Shown: positions 1 through 8,163, numbered from the stretch's first letter. The stretch: DNA of 64,000 nt from Kosakonia cowanii JCM 10956 = DSM 18146 (GCF_001975225.1 NZ_CP019445.1:4154001-4218000); one strand, 5' to 3'. Program-made: numbers and translations. Notes: a model not told the origin generated them from the letters alone.

Positions 1-20
1 TGGATACGGTTGAATGACAT
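1..20 (-). CDS. 5' end of an unidentified gene running off the left edge
   Basis: On the minus strand an ATG at 20-18 follows the purine-rich stretch GCAGGAGAAC, a good ribosome binding site, and opens a frame reading Met-Ser-Phe-Asn-Arg-Ile before the window ends. The product cannot be identified from six residues. It would lie downstream of the immunity gene at 133-387 on the same strand. It could also be chance. Confidence 0.3.
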
Positions 21-132
21 GTTCTCCTGCTATTAACACAAAGTAACGCCAGCAATGACCACCTCTGGCACAGAGCGGAAATTGCTAATAACATTCCTTG
101 AAAATCAACGGGGTATAGGTGAAATCGACTCA

Positions 133-387
133 TTATACAATCAAGCTAGTTAAGTGCTTGTAGGGTACATCCAGTACATCTAACCCCATATGTTTAGCTA
201 ATGCTATGGCTTCATCATATTCAGTTTGGCTAAGCTGTACATCATACTCACAAATATGTTCGCATAAGATTTCAAAGGCTAATGGCTCTTCGTTAAAGTT
301 TATATAGTCCAAAGCACCTTCGAGCAAAAAAGGCTCTAATCTGCCTTCAAATGCCTTTCCAAACTCCCTTATTCGATTAGCAAACAT
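133..387 (-). CDS. MafI-family immunity protein (orphan)
   Basis: This acidic 84-residue protein has no signal peptide or membrane segment. It resembles the MafI family, small cytoplasmic proteins that neutralise a cognate polymorphic toxin. The family look comes from the N-terminal helix around IREFGKAFEGRL, the central acidic segment and the EYDEAIALAKHMGLDV segment near residues 57-72. An immunity gene normally follows its toxin gene, but the upstream neighbour here is lacY, which ends in its own terminator, and no toxin-like frame is visible nearby. It may be a remnant or a stand-alone protective gene. The local DNA is more AT-rich than the backbone, which fits acquisition by transfer. 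The family call rests on recognition, not on an alignment. Confidence 0.65.
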   Translation of the reverse strand: MFANRIREFGKAFEGRLEPFLLEGALDYINFNEEPLAFEILCEHICEYDVQLSQTEYDEAIALAKHMGLDVLDVPYKHLTSLIV

Positions 388-494
388 TTTTTAAAATTCC
401 TCAACTGACCTGCTCTCCATAAATTAACATATATCAATGTCCGCTTTTCGCACCAACCTGTCATTCGGCCATTACATCGAAGGCTATAACCTAT

Positions 495-518
495 AAAGCC
501 CGCTTTGTAGAGCGGGCT
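495..518 (-). terminator. Rho-independent terminator after lacY
   Basis: Read on the minus strand, a GCCCGCT / AGCGGGC stem with a short loop is followed by TTTAT. It lies just downstream of the lacY stop and separates it from the immunity gene. Confidence 0.7.
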
Positions 519-525
519 CGTCTTA

Positions 526-1791
526 TCAGGCTGCGCTTTTATATTCGGTAGCCTGCAGCAGCGTTTTACTCCCTTTCAGGGTAAAGAGGGAGGCGATAGT
601 AAAGCTCAGCGTAATGCTGCCAAGAATGAGATAAGCCTGGTGGAAGCCGACGGTGTCATACATCCTTCCGACCCATGCGGAGAGTACAACGCCTGAAAGC
701 TGTTTCGATAAGTTAAAACCAATCAGGAACAGCGTTGCCGATAGTTTCGGGTTAAAGGCAGATGATATGTATTTGAAGGTGCCCACCAGCAAGAACGGGA
801 GTTCAAACATATGCAGCATTTTTAAGATCACCACTTCGATAGCTGAAGAGGCAAAAGAAGAACCCAGAATACGCGCTGACATAATAATGCCGGCAGTGAT
901 CAGAGCGTTTTTCGCGCCAATCCGGTTCACGATGGCAGGGGCAAAGAACATAATCAACGCGTTAAGTAATTCCCCTCCGGTGGTGACGAAGCCGAATACT
1001 TCTGTTCCGCGTTGCGGACTGGAGAAAAAGCCTTTAAAGAAGTTGGCAAACTGTTGATCAAATACGTCATATACGCTGGCGACGCCAACTACGTAGACAA
1101 TAAATCCCCAGAAGCGTGGCATACGTAATAGTTCCGCGGCGGTGCGCATCGAGAAGGCCTTACGGTTGGCTCCCAGCGCGTAGATTACCAGTTCACTGTT
1201 GCTCCCTTCCGGACGCGACATCCACAGCAGCACTCCCAGCACCAGCGCAAAACCTGAGGCAATCCAGAAGGTGATATTGGGATCGATGCCAAACAAAATA
1301 CCGGTGATGGATGCGCACAGTGCCCAGCCAATACAGCCGGAAACGCGCACTTTTCCGTATTCAAAACGGTTCGCACGGCTGACGCGTTCAATATAGGCCT
1401 CTACCGCCCCGGAACCGCTGGAGAAGACCACCCCCAGATAAATACCGCCCGCTAGCGCACCGGCGAAAATATTCAGCTGCAATAACGGCGACAGCACAAA
1501 AATAAAGAACGGCGCAAACATGATCAGCAAGATCGTAATGGTCCACAGCAGGTGTTTGCGTAACCCCAGCTTGTCAGATATCAGGCCAAATATCGGCTGA
1601 AATATTATCGCGAACAGCGAGATTGAGGAGAAAACGATCCCCGTTTCTGTTTTGGTTAGATGATTAACTTCCGCCAGCCAGACCGGGAAAAAGGGAAAGT
1701 AGGCCGACATAATGAAGTAGTAGAAGAAAAAGAACAGCATAAAGTAGATGAAGTTATGCCGTTCTCTTGGCGCGAGTTCAGAGAGTTTCAT
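526..1791 (-). CDS. lacY: Lactose/galactoside:H+ symporter LacY
   Basis: This 421-residue, twelve-helix inner-membrane protein of the oligosaccharide:H+ symporter branch of the major facilitator superfamily is close to E. coli LacY (417 residues). All residues essential in LacY are recognisable: the Glu126 equivalent in AVEAYIERV, Arg144 in KVRVSGCIGW (with Trp151 following), Glu269 in TTGGELLNA, Arg302 in IMSARILGSS, and His322/Glu325 in LHMFELPFLL. A functional galactoside permease is therefore expected. It imports the sugar with a proton. It follows the lacZ remnant, overlapping its last codons, and would be transcribed from the lac promoter-operator at about 2040-2210. RafB or MelY-like sugar choice is possible, but the lacI and lacZ context supports lactose. 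Confidence 0.9.
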   Translation of the reverse strand: MKLSELAPRERHNFIYFMLFFFFYYFIMSAYFPFFPVWLAEVNHLTKTETGIVFSSISLFAIIFQPIFGLISDKLGLRKHLLWTITILLIMFAPFFIFVLSPLLQLNIFAGALAGGIYLGVVFSSGSGAVEAYIERVSRANRFEYGKVRVSGCIGWALCASITGILFGIDPNITFWIASGFALVLGVLLWMSRPEGSNSELVIYALGANRKAFSMRTAAELLRMPRFWGFIVYVVGVASVYDVFDQQFANFFKGFFSSPQRGTEVFGFVTTGGELLNALIMFFAPAIVNRIGAKNALITAGIIMSARILGSSFASSAIEVVILKMLHMFELPFLLVGTFKYISSAFNPKLSATLFLIGFNLSKQLSGVVLSAWVGRMYDTVGFHQAYLILGSITLSFTIASLFTLKGSKTLLQATEYKSAA

Positions 1792-2032
1792 TGTCTATAT
1801 TCCATCCTGTGTACGCGTCATTATTAAAGCCGCTTTTTTGGTGGTTTCGCACTTTCACCCCGGTCAGAGCATTATCGCCATCGAAGATAATCTTCTCCTG
1901 GCCATCAGCCCGACGGTTTTCCTCGACGCTGAACGTCAGTGAATCGCAGCCTGTCGGGTTTTGCCACTCCTCTCGCGCCAGCACGTCATGAAACAGGTGG
2001 CCCGGAGACGTCCGGGGATCGTGATGTTGCAT
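1778..2032 (-). pseudogene. lacZ: lacZ remnant (beta-galactosidase, internally deleted)
   Basis: An open frame of 84 codons sits where lacZ should be, between the lac operators and lacY. Its first 25 or so residues, ending REEWQNPT, resemble the LacZ N-terminus (E. coli RRDWENPG). They join directly to NPTGCDSLTFSV and KIIFDGDNAL, which match E. coli LacZ NPTGCYSLTFNV and RIIFDGVNSA from roughly a hundred residues further in. About 90 codons are thus missing at an Asn-Pro junction. After this the frame has no LacZ similarity and stops inside the lacY start, so nearly all of the roughly 1020-residue enzyme, including its catalytic glutamates, is gone. No beta-galactosidase can be made from this copy. 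Confidence 0.75.
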
Positions 2033-2058
2033 AGGTATATTCGCCTGATAAATGAGAA

Positions 2059-2074
2059 TGTCGTTCGCTAGACA
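2059..2074. promoter_or_regulatory. Probable lac operator, lacZY-proximal
   Basis: The dyad TGTCGTTCGCTAGACA lies 27 bp before the lacZ-remnant start. It shares TGTCGTTCGCTA with the reverse complement of the site at 2193-2207, so the two form an inverted pair across the divergent intergenic region. A repressor tetramer could bridge them. Confidence 0.6.
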
Positions 2075-2192
2075 AGATGGGTGAGTTATCAGATATTTTG
2101 TTTAAAGCCACAATACTGGCGAAAGTGAAACTCATACACGATCACGAAATCCCACGGAAATGGTGTTATTTTGTCGTCTTTAAGACATAAAA

Positions 2193-2207
2193 TGTTAGCG
2201 AACGACA
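2193..2207. promoter_or_regulatory. Probable lac operator, lacI-proximal
   Basis: The imperfect dyad TGTTAGCGAACGACA lies 29 bp before the lacI start. It is the inverted partner of the 2059-2074 site, with centres about 134 bp apart. A further perfect 11-bp palindrome, GTCTTTAAGAC, lies just left of it, near 2175-2185. Confidence 0.6.
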
Positions 2208-2235
2208 TTGTTACGAACGTGTACAGGAGTGGTTT

Positions 2236-3306
2236 ATGCAGCGCCGTACGGCAACGTTAGAAGATGTAGCTCGCAAGGCCGGGGTGTCGCAGCAGACGGT
2301 TTCGCGTGTACTGAATAAACCCGGGGTTGTGTCTGAACGCACCCGCGACAAGGTTATCAGCGCGATGCAGGCGTTACTCTATGTTCCTAACCGTTCGGCG
2401 CAATTGCTGGCGGGGAAGTCTGCGCCGTCGATTGGTTTGATTACCGCGTCGTTGACCCTGCATGCGCCCTCACAAATCGCCGCGGCAATAAAAAGTCACG
2501 CCAGCGCACGCCAGCTTGAGGTCGCTATTGCAATGCCCGCGATCGTGGATTACGCCTCACTTCAGGCACGGCTAAATGAGTTTCGCGCGCAGAATATCCG
2601 TGGTGCAATTATTAATCTGCCGCTGGAAGGCAGTGTTGCCGAAAAGCTGGTGAGTGAGAATCCGGATATTTGCTGTCTGTTTTTGGATATTTCGCCGGAG
2701 ACCGATGTCTGCTGCGTGCGTTTTGACCATCTTGATGGTTGTAGCGCTTGCATTCGTCATCTCTGGGAGCTGGGGCACCGGGATTTCGGTCTGCTTGCCG
2801 GCCCTGAAAGTTCGGTTTCAGCACGCATGCGCTTGAGCAGCTGGCGTGAGACGTTGCATCGACTTGGGGTAAGTAATGCTGTGACGGTTTTTGGCGACTG
2901 GAGCGCGGCCAGCGGCTGGCACAATGCCTTCAAACTGTTACATCAGTACCCGAAGATAAGTGCGATCGTTGTGGCAAACGATCAGATGGCACTCGGCGTG
3001 TTGAGCGCCCTGGCGCAGCTCAATCGCAACGGTAGCCAGGCAGTCTCCGTCACGGGTTATGACGATACGGCAGATAGCCTTTACTTCCAGCCGCCGCTGA
3101 CGACCGTGGCACAGGATTTCGATAAACTCGGTAAGCGGGCCGTGGAGATGCTTATCCAACTCGTAGCCGACCCGCAAATCAGGATCCGTGAGCTGCTGCC
3201 TACACGACTGGTTATTCGTCAGTCAACCTGGCCCATAGCCAGTCACCCCGGGGATGACAACGCGCAGCTAATTACGCAATTAAAAACACTGGTGAAAAAG
3301 CTGTAA
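2236..3306 (+). CDS. lacI: Lac repressor LacI
   Basis: This 356-residue LacI/GalR-family repressor has an N-terminal helix-turn-helix (TLEDVARKAGVSQQTVSRVL, about residues 7-26), a hinge helix (RSAQLLAGK) and a periplasmic-binding-protein-like core. Stretches shared with E. coli LacI include LLAGPESSVSARMRLSSW, VANDQMALG, and GYDDT followed by PPLTT and QDF. The C-terminal tail DNAQLITQLKTLVKKL looks like the LacI tetramerisation helix. The ligand is therefore likely allolactose or a galactoside. The recognition helix has Gln-Gln where E. coli has Tyr17-Gln18, which fits operators that differ from E. coli lacO. It is divergent from lacZ-lacY. An ATG with GGAG upstream supports the start. Confidence 0.88.
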   Translation: MQRRTATLEDVARKAGVSQQTVSRVLNKPGVVSERTRDKVISAMQALLYVPNRSAQLLAGKSAPSIGLITASLTLHAPSQIAAAIKSHASARQLEVAIAMPAIVDYASLQARLNEFRAQNIRGAIINLPLEGSVAEKLVSENPDICCLFLDISPETDVCCVRFDHLDGCSACIRHLWELGHRDFGLLAGPESSVSARMRLSSWRETLHRLGVSNAVTVFGDWSAASGWHNAFKLLHQYPKISAIVVANDQMALGVLSALAQLNRNGSQAVSVTGYDDTADSLYFQPPLTTVAQDFDKLGKRAVEMLIQLVADPQIRIRELLPTRLVIRQSTWPIASHPGDDNAQLITQLKTLVKKL

Positions 3307-3453
3307 GATCTACAGATTCTGCCCGTGGAGCGCCCCATCTTATTAATCAACGTTCACTCCTGACACAGAGCGGACATTAAGTTCTTTTAACTGCGTTTAA
3401 GGCCTTGAGCACAGCCAAACACCTACGACTGGTTTCACCTGCCACAACGGCTA

Positions 3454-3813
3454 TCACTCTGTCGACGTCAATGCGTCCTGTCGGGCAAGCGCAATCCTCT
3501 CAATCTCGCTCATGTGCGCGCTTCCCCATGCGCACAGTGGGGCAAGGCTATTAGCAAGGCTGACGCCGAATTCGGTAAGCGAGTATTCGACTTTGGGCGG
3601 AATAGTCTGGTAGTCGATGCGCTGCACCACGCCATCGGCCTGCAACTCCTTCAGCTGCTGAATAAGCATTTTGTCACTGACGCCAGCAACCGCGCGTTTC
3701 AGCTCACCATAGCGGCGGGTGTCATGCGCCAGGTGGTACAGGATTAAAGGCTTCCACTTACCGCCAATCACAGCCAGCGCTGCGTCCAGACCACATGTAA
3801 ATGAGGGTGTCAT
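3454..3813 (-). CDS. HxlR-family transcriptional regulator
   Basis: This 119-residue winged-helix protein has the HxlR hallmarks: an N-terminal Cys in FTCGLDAALAVIGGKWKPLI, GELKRAVAGVSDKMLIQQLKEL for the recognition region, and PPKVEYSLTEFG for the wing. The start is placed at the internal ATG (3813) because AAGGA lies seven bases before it; an ATG 11 codons upstream lacks such a site. HxlR proteins often sense aldehydes or redox-active compounds. It is divergent from the short-chain dehydrogenase at 3911 and probably controls that gene and itself through the repeats at 3832-3859. Confidence 0.85.
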   Translation of the reverse strand: MTPSFTCGLDAALAVIGGKWKPLILYHLAHDTRRYGELKRAVAGVSDKMLIQQLKELQADGVVQRIDYQTIPPKVEYSLTEFGVSLANSLAPLCAWGSAHMSEIERIALARQDALTSTE

Positions 3814-3831
3814 CGGGTTTCCTTGGGTACT

Positions 3832-3859
3832 TACCAAAAGGTGCATACTATACCAAAAG
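3832..3859. promoter_or_regulatory. Direct repeats, candidate HxlR operator
   Basis: TACCAAAAG occurs at 3832-3840 and again at 3851-3859, a 19-bp period, between the divergent HxlR and SDR genes. The spacing is near two helical turns, as expected for a dimeric regulator. No published site was available for comparison. Confidence 0.45.
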
Positions 3860-3910
3860 TAATTTCCCGTCTAAAGTGCAGCTGTCGACAAATCACTTAA
3901 GGAGAAGCTT

Positions 3911-4660
3911 ATGTCCAGACTCACAGGCAAGACCGCATTGATTACAGGTGGAAGCACGGGGATCGGCCTTGCAAGCGCCATACGCTTCGCAGCAGAAGGC
4001 GCCCGCGTTTATATCGCAGGACGTCGCCAGGCCGAGATCGATAAGGCAATAGCTAAAATTGGTCATGGCGCGACGGGAATCCGTTGTGATGTCTCCAGCC
4101 TGGCGGATCTCGACCATCTCTACGCGCAGATCAAGAGCGAAGCAGGTCAGCTCGATATCCTGTTCGCAAACGCTGGCTTAGGAACGTTCGCTCCGCTGGG
4201 CGAGATCAGCGAAGCGGACTTTGACCACATGTTCGGCGTCAACGTGAAGGGGACGCTGTTTACGGTTCAGAAGGCGCTTCCGCTCATGCGCGCTGGCGGC
4301 TCGATCATCCTGACCGGGTCAACCACAGGTTCAATGGGAACGCCCGCTTTCAGCATCTACAGCGCGACGAAGGCGGCAATCAGAAACTTCGCCAGAAGCT
4401 GGGCCCTCGATATGAAGGGAACCGGTATTCGCATCAATGTGCTCTCACCCGGCGGTACAGAAACCCCAGGGTTGCACGACCTGTTCGGGGCCAGTGGACA
4501 GTCGGAAGCGTTGCTCGCGGGCCTTGCCGCACAAACGCCGCTTGGCCGCATCGGCCGCCCGGAAGAGACGGCCGCCGTTGCCTTGTTCCTGGCAAGCGAT
4601 GAGAGCAGCTTCATGACGGGCAGCGAAGTCTTCGTCGATGGCGGTATGGCTCAGGTGTGA
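3911..4660 (+). CDS. Short-chain dehydrogenase/reductase
   Basis: This classical 249-residue SDR oxidoreductase is cytosolic and probably tetrameric. The nucleotide-binding motif TGGSTGIG lies near residues 12-19 with basic residues (GRR) after beta-2, suggesting NADP(H). ANAG lies near 89, the catalytic Ser is in LTGSTTG, and the catalytic YxxxK is in YSATKAA near residue 150. PGGTETPG and the C-terminal FVDGG complete the fold. Such enzymes paired with an HxlR regulator commonly reduce reactive carbonyls, but the substrate cannot be read from the sequence. AAGGAGAAGCTT precedes the ATG. Confidence 0.88.
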   Translation: MSRLTGKTALITGGSTGIGLASAIRFAAEGARVYIAGRRQAEIDKAIAKIGHGATGIRCDVSSLADLDHLYAQIKSEAGQLDILFANAGLGTFAPLGEISEADFDHMFGVNVKGTLFTVQKALPLMRAGGSIILTGSTTGSMGTPAFSIYSATKAAIRNFARSWALDMKGTGIRINVLSPGGTETPGLHDLFGASGQSEALLAGLAAQTPLGRIGRPEETAAVALFLASDESSFMTGSEVFVDGGMAQV

Positions 4661-4852
4661 ACAATTCAGGCGCTCCGATAAGGGCCGGGGTGCCTGTAAG
4701 CATAAATAGCTGGTATGGGTTTACGGCAGAGAGGTGAAAGTGAGCCCGACGTTGAACCAAAAAATGTGAACGTTTAGATCCGCATTTTTCTTAAAGGATT
4801 TTCTCATTGGGATCTGGATCGTTGAAAGCCAGGCGGGTAAGTGCTTGAATAA

Positions 4853-4942
4853 TGGCGGAGAGAGGGGGATTTGAACCCCCGGTAGAGTTGCCCCTACTCC
4901 GGTTTTCGAGACCGGTCCGTTCAGCCGCTCCGGCATCTCTCC
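4853..4942 (-). tRNA. serU: tRNA-Ser (anticodon CGA)
   Basis: The minus strand reads GGAGAGATGCCGGAGCGGCT at the 5' end, an anticodon loop TCTCGAA, a long variable arm typical of serine tRNA, the T-loop GTTCAAAT, and an encoded CCA at 4853-4855. The 90-nt gene matches serU. It sits beside mtfA as in E. coli. Confidence 0.97.
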
Positions 4943-5035
4943 GTTCAGATAGTTGCCATCATGCCAGGAAATTTGGCATTTTAACAGACCCAGTCCCGTT
5001 GATTTGGTTCAAGTGGCGAGTTTGCGAGCAAAACG

Positions 5036-5833
5036 ATGATTAAGTGGCCCTGGAAAATCCGGGAGACTGCCGATGAAGCAGATCTTCCCTGGCAAGATGC
5101 GTTAAAAGTCCCCGTGTTGGCGAATTTATCGCCCGACGAGCAAAGCAAACTGGTTCAGTTGGCCGACCGTTTTTTGCAGCAAAAGCGCCTGGTGGCGCTG
5201 CAGGGATTCGATTTGGACGCGCTGAAAAGCGCGCGCATCAGCCTGCTGTTTTGCCTGCCGGTGCTGGAGCTGGGCCTCGAATGGCTGGATGGCTTTCACG
5301 AAGTGCTGATCTACCCTGCCCCTTTTATCGTCGATGATGAGTGGGAGGACGATTTTGGCCTTGTGCATAATCAGCGCATGGTCCACTCCGGGCAGAGCTG
5401 GCAGCAGGGTCCTATCGTGCTTAACTGGCTCGACATTCAGGACTCCTTCGATGCCTCCGGTTACAACCTAATTATTCATGAAGTGGCGCACAAGCTTGAT
5501 ATGCGCAACGGCGATCGCGCCAGCGGCATTCCGCTGATCCCGCTGCGCGATGTGGCGGGCTGGGAGCACGATCTGCGTGCCGCCATGGAGAATATTCAGG
5601 ATGAGATCGATCTCGTCGGCGAAAGCGCCGCCAGCATTGATGCCTATGCCGCTACCGATCCCGCCGAGTGTTTCGCGGTGCTGTCAGAGTATTTCTTTAG
5701 CGCGCCAGAGCTGTTTGCCCCGCGTTTCCCTGCCCTGTGGCAGCGCTTCTGCCACTTCTATCAGCAGGATCCCTTAAGCCGCCTGCGCGGTCAGCCAGGA
5801 AGCTATGGCGAAGAGACGAATCCGGTGCACTAA
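5036..5833 (+). CDS. mtfA: MtfA, Mlc-titrating zinc peptidase
   Basis: This 265-residue cytoplasmic protein is of the MtfA (YeeI) family. The gluzincin motif HEVAHKLD near residues 149-156 gives the two zinc-ligand histidines and the catalytic Glu. A downstream Glu in [12 protein letters not shown] is the expected third ligand. MtfA binds and titrates the glucose repressor Mlc (DgsA), relieving repression of ptsG, and has aminopeptidase activity. Its position between tRNA-Ser and the first tRNA-Asn matches E. coli. Confidence 0.93.
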   Translation: MIKWPWKIRETADEADLPWQDALKVPVLANLSPDEQSKLVQLADRFLQQKRLVALQGFDLDALKSARISLLFCLPVLELGLEWLDGFHEVLIYPAPFIVDDEWEDDFGLVHNQRMVHSGQSWQQGPIVLNWLDIQDSFDASGYNLIIHEVAHKLDMRNGDRASGIPLIPLRDVAGWEHDLRAAMENIQDEIDLVGESAASIDAYAATDPAECFAVLSEYFFSAPELFAPRFPALWQRFCHFYQQDPLSRLRGQPGSYGEETNPVH

Positions 5834-5885
5834 TTACAGGCCTGGATGTTAATTAGCCAATTGAATCAGCACGTTAAATTTAGTG

Positions 5886-5914
5886 TTGACACTAAAGTAC
5901 GGGGTCAGTAGTAT
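5886..5914 (+). promoter_or_regulatory. Promoter of tRNA-Asn copy 1
   Basis: The -35 box TTGACA (5886-5891), a 17-bp spacer and the -10 box TAGTAT (5909-5914) are followed by a GC-rich discriminator TCGCCCC. This is the pattern of stable-RNA promoters under stringent control. Confidence 0.8.
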
Positions 5915-5932
5915 TCGCCCCGTTCACACGAT

Positions 5933-6008
5933 TCCTCTGTAGTTCAGTCGGTAGAACGGCGGACTGTTAATCCGTATGTCACTGGTTCGAGTCCAGTCAG
6001 AGGAGCCA
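5933..6008 (+). tRNA. asnT: tRNA-Asn (anticodon GTT), copy 1
   Basis: This 76-nt cloverleaf has the acceptor stem TCCTCTG / CAGAGGA, anticodon loop CTGTTAA, T-loop GTTCGAGT and encoded CCA. It is identical to the copies at 13539, 20358 and 22165. The symbol follows the E. coli position next to mtfA. Confidence 0.97.
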
Positions 6009-6016
6009 AATTTAAG

Positions 6017-6045
6017 AAGCCCGCTTTTTAGCGGGCTTTTTGCTT
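6017..6045 (+). terminator. Terminator of tRNA-Asn copy 1
   Basis: An AAGCCCGC / GCGGGCTT stem is followed by a T-rich tract, starting eight bases after the CCA end. Confidence 0.85.
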
Positions 6046-6099
6046 TTTATTCTTTACCCTCCCCCAGCAAACACGACTTATTAAGCCGCTCTGCTTCTA

Positions 6100-6133
6100 A
6101 CGTTATAAATTTGTAACAAAAGTTTTTTAGACT
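6100..6133 (+). promoter_or_regulatory. Candidate Pho box and -10 before the PhoX gene
   Basis: ACGTTATAAATTTGTAAC (6100-6117) matches the PhoB consensus CTGTCATAAATCTGTCAC at 13 of 18 positions by eye. A possible -10, TAGACT, follows 10 bp later at 6128-6133, the same spacing as in the E. coli phoA promoter. The second half-site is better than the first. Confidence 0.42.
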
Positions 6134-6178
6134 GCTCTCCATTGCGACGCAAGCCTATGGAAATCACAGGAAAACGAT

Positions 6179-8152
6179 ATGAGCAGACCCCTTAAATCGG
6201 TGTTCAAGCAAGAGCACAGCGATGAGATCAGTAACCCAAGCCACAACGCCGCGTTTTCAGAGGTGGTCAGCGCGTTTATGTCACGCCGCCGCTTTCTGCA
6301 AATGGGGATGGTCGCCGGCGCTGCGGCCTCATTCCCCTCTTTACTGATGCCAGAAAACGCCTTCGCGGCGATGCCGAAACCGTCCGCCTTAGCGAAAGCG
6401 ATGTCGCTCGGCTTCACCAGCATTCCCGTCTCGACCGCCGATAACGTCACGGTGCCGGAAGGCTATATCGCCCGTCCCTTCTATCGCTGGGGCGACGCCG
6501 TGGGATTAAAAGGCAATCTGCCGGAGTTTAAATTCGACGCCAGCAATACCACCGATGAGCAGGCGGCGCAGGCCGGTATGCACCATGACGGTATGGCGTG
6601 GTTTAGCCTGCCGCAGGGCGAAGAGAACCCGGCGCACGGTCTGCTGGCGCTCAACCATGAGTACATTGATAACGGCATGCTGTTTAAAGACGGGACCGCT
6701 AACTGGGATCTCGACAAGGCGCGTAAAGGGCAAAACGCGATGGGCGTGTCGGTTATCGAGGTGAACAAAGGGGACGCCGGCTGGCAGGTGGTTCGCCCCT
6801 CCAGCTTTGCCCGCCGCATTACCGTTAATACGCCGATGCAGCTGAGCGGCCCGGCGCGTCACCAGCCGCTGATGAAAACCGCGGCCGATCCGCAGGGTGA
6901 AAAGGTGCTGGGCACCATGCAAAACTGCGCCAATGGTCGAACGCCCTGGGGCACCTATCTCACCTGCGAAGAGAACTGGTCAGATATTTTTGTCAAAAAA
7001 GCACCGCTCAACGCGCTGGAGAAGCGCTACGGCATCAGCGACAGCGATGAGTCCTACCGCTGGAACGAAGTGGATGAGCGCTTTAGCGTCGACAAAACCC
7101 CCAACGAGCCAAACCGCTTTGGCTGGGTGGTGGAGATTGACCCTTACGATCCGACCTCGACGCCGCGCAAACATACCGCTTTAGGCCGCTTCAAGCATGA
7201 AGGCGCTGCGGTGACGCTGGCGGCGGATAACCGCGTGGTGGTCTATATGGGCGACGACCAGAAGTTTGAATACATCTATAAATTCATCTCTGAGAACAAA
7301 TATGACCCGAGCGATCGCAAGGCGAATATGAATCTTCTGGAATCGGGCACGCTCTACGTCGCCAAATTTAATGAAGATGGCTCCGGCGACTGGCTGCCGC
7401 TGATCTTCGGCGAAAACGGGCTTGATCAAAGCAACGGCTTCGACAACCAGGGCGATTTGCTGATCAAAACCCGTCTTGCTGCCGATAAGGTCGGCGCAAC
7501 CAAAATGGATCGCCCGGAGTGGATCGCGGTCGATACCCACGCGAAAGGCAGCGTCTACTGCACGCTGACCAACAACTCCGATCGCGGTAAAGAGGGCAAA
7601 GCGCCGGTGGATGCGGCCAACCCGCGCGCCAATAACCAGTTCGGCCATATCATGCACTGGCGCGAAGAGAACGCCGATCCGGCGTCAGCCAAATTTAAGT
7701 GGGATATCCTGGTGCTCGCCGGGCGCACGGACAGTGACGACCCGAAAGTGAAAGGCTCAATGCAGGGTGCAGAGTTTGGCAGCCCGGACGGCCTCTCCTT
7801 CGATCATCGTGGCGTACTCTGGATCCAGACCGATGTCTCCTCCAGCACCATCAATAAAAAAGCCTATGAAGGGATGGGCAATAACCAGATGGTAGCAACC
7901 ATTCCGGGGAGCAATGATTATCGTCGCTTCCTGACCGGGCCGCGCGGGTGTGAAATTACCGGTATTGCCTTTACACCGGACAACCGCACGCTGTTTATCA
8001 ATATCCAGCATCCCGGTGAAGGCGGTGATGACATCACCGATCCCAATAATCCGCACGCTATCTCCAACTGGCCGGATTTCAAAGCCGATGGACGACCGCG
8101 CTCCTCCACGGTGGTGATCACCAAATCCGACGGCGGCATTATCGGTACCTGA
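6179..8152 (+). CDS. PhoX-family phosphatase, Tat-exported
   Basis: This 657-residue protein begins with a twin-arginine signal: SRRRFLQMG near residues 35-43, a hydrophobic stretch and AFA at the probable cleavage site near residue 63. It would be exported folded to the periplasm. The mature part belongs to the PhoX/DUF839 family of calcium-iron alkaline phosphatases. Family segments visible include ALNHEY, GTYLTCEENW with the Cys that contacts iron in PhoX, and SPDGLSFD. It would release phosphate from organic esters. A candidate Pho box lies upstream and a terminator downstream. The annotation as a true phosphatase is by family. Confidence 0.85.
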   Translation: MSRPLKSVFKQEHSDEISNPSHNAAFSEVVSAFMSRRRFLQMGMVAGAAASFPSLLMPENAFAAMPKPSALAKAMSLGFTSIPVSTADNVTVPEGYIARPFYRWGDAVGLKGNLPEFKFDASNTTDEQAAQAGMHHDGMAWFSLPQGEENPAHGLLALNHEYIDNGMLFKDGTANWDLDKARKGQNAMGVSVIEVNKGDAGWQVVRPSSFARRITVNTPMQLSGPARHQPLMKTAADPQGEKVLGTMQNCANGRTPWGTYLTCEENWSDIFVKKAPLNALEKRYGISDSDESYRWNEVDERFSVDKTPNEPNRFGWVVEIDPYDPTSTPRKHTALGRFKHEGAAVTLAADNRVVVYMGDDQKFEYIYKFISENKYDPSDRKANMNLLESGTLYVAKFNEDGSGDWLPLIFGENGLDQSNGFDNQGDLLIKTRLAADKVGATKMDRPEWIAVDTHAKGSVYCTLTNNSDRGKEGKAPVDAANPRANNQFGHIMHWREENADPASAKFKWDILVLAGRTDSDDPKVKGSMQGAEFGSPDGLSFDHRGVLWIQTDVSSSTINKKAYEGMGNNQMVATIPGSNDYRRFLTGPRGCEITGIAFTPDNRTLFINIQHPGEGGDDITDPNNPHAISNWPDFKADGRPRSSTVVITKSDGGIIGT

Positions 8153-8163
8153 TACCGTTAAAG

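Noticed and set aside
4721..4936. Open frame across tRNA-Ser
   Set aside because: It reads through the tRNA gene and has no support of its own.
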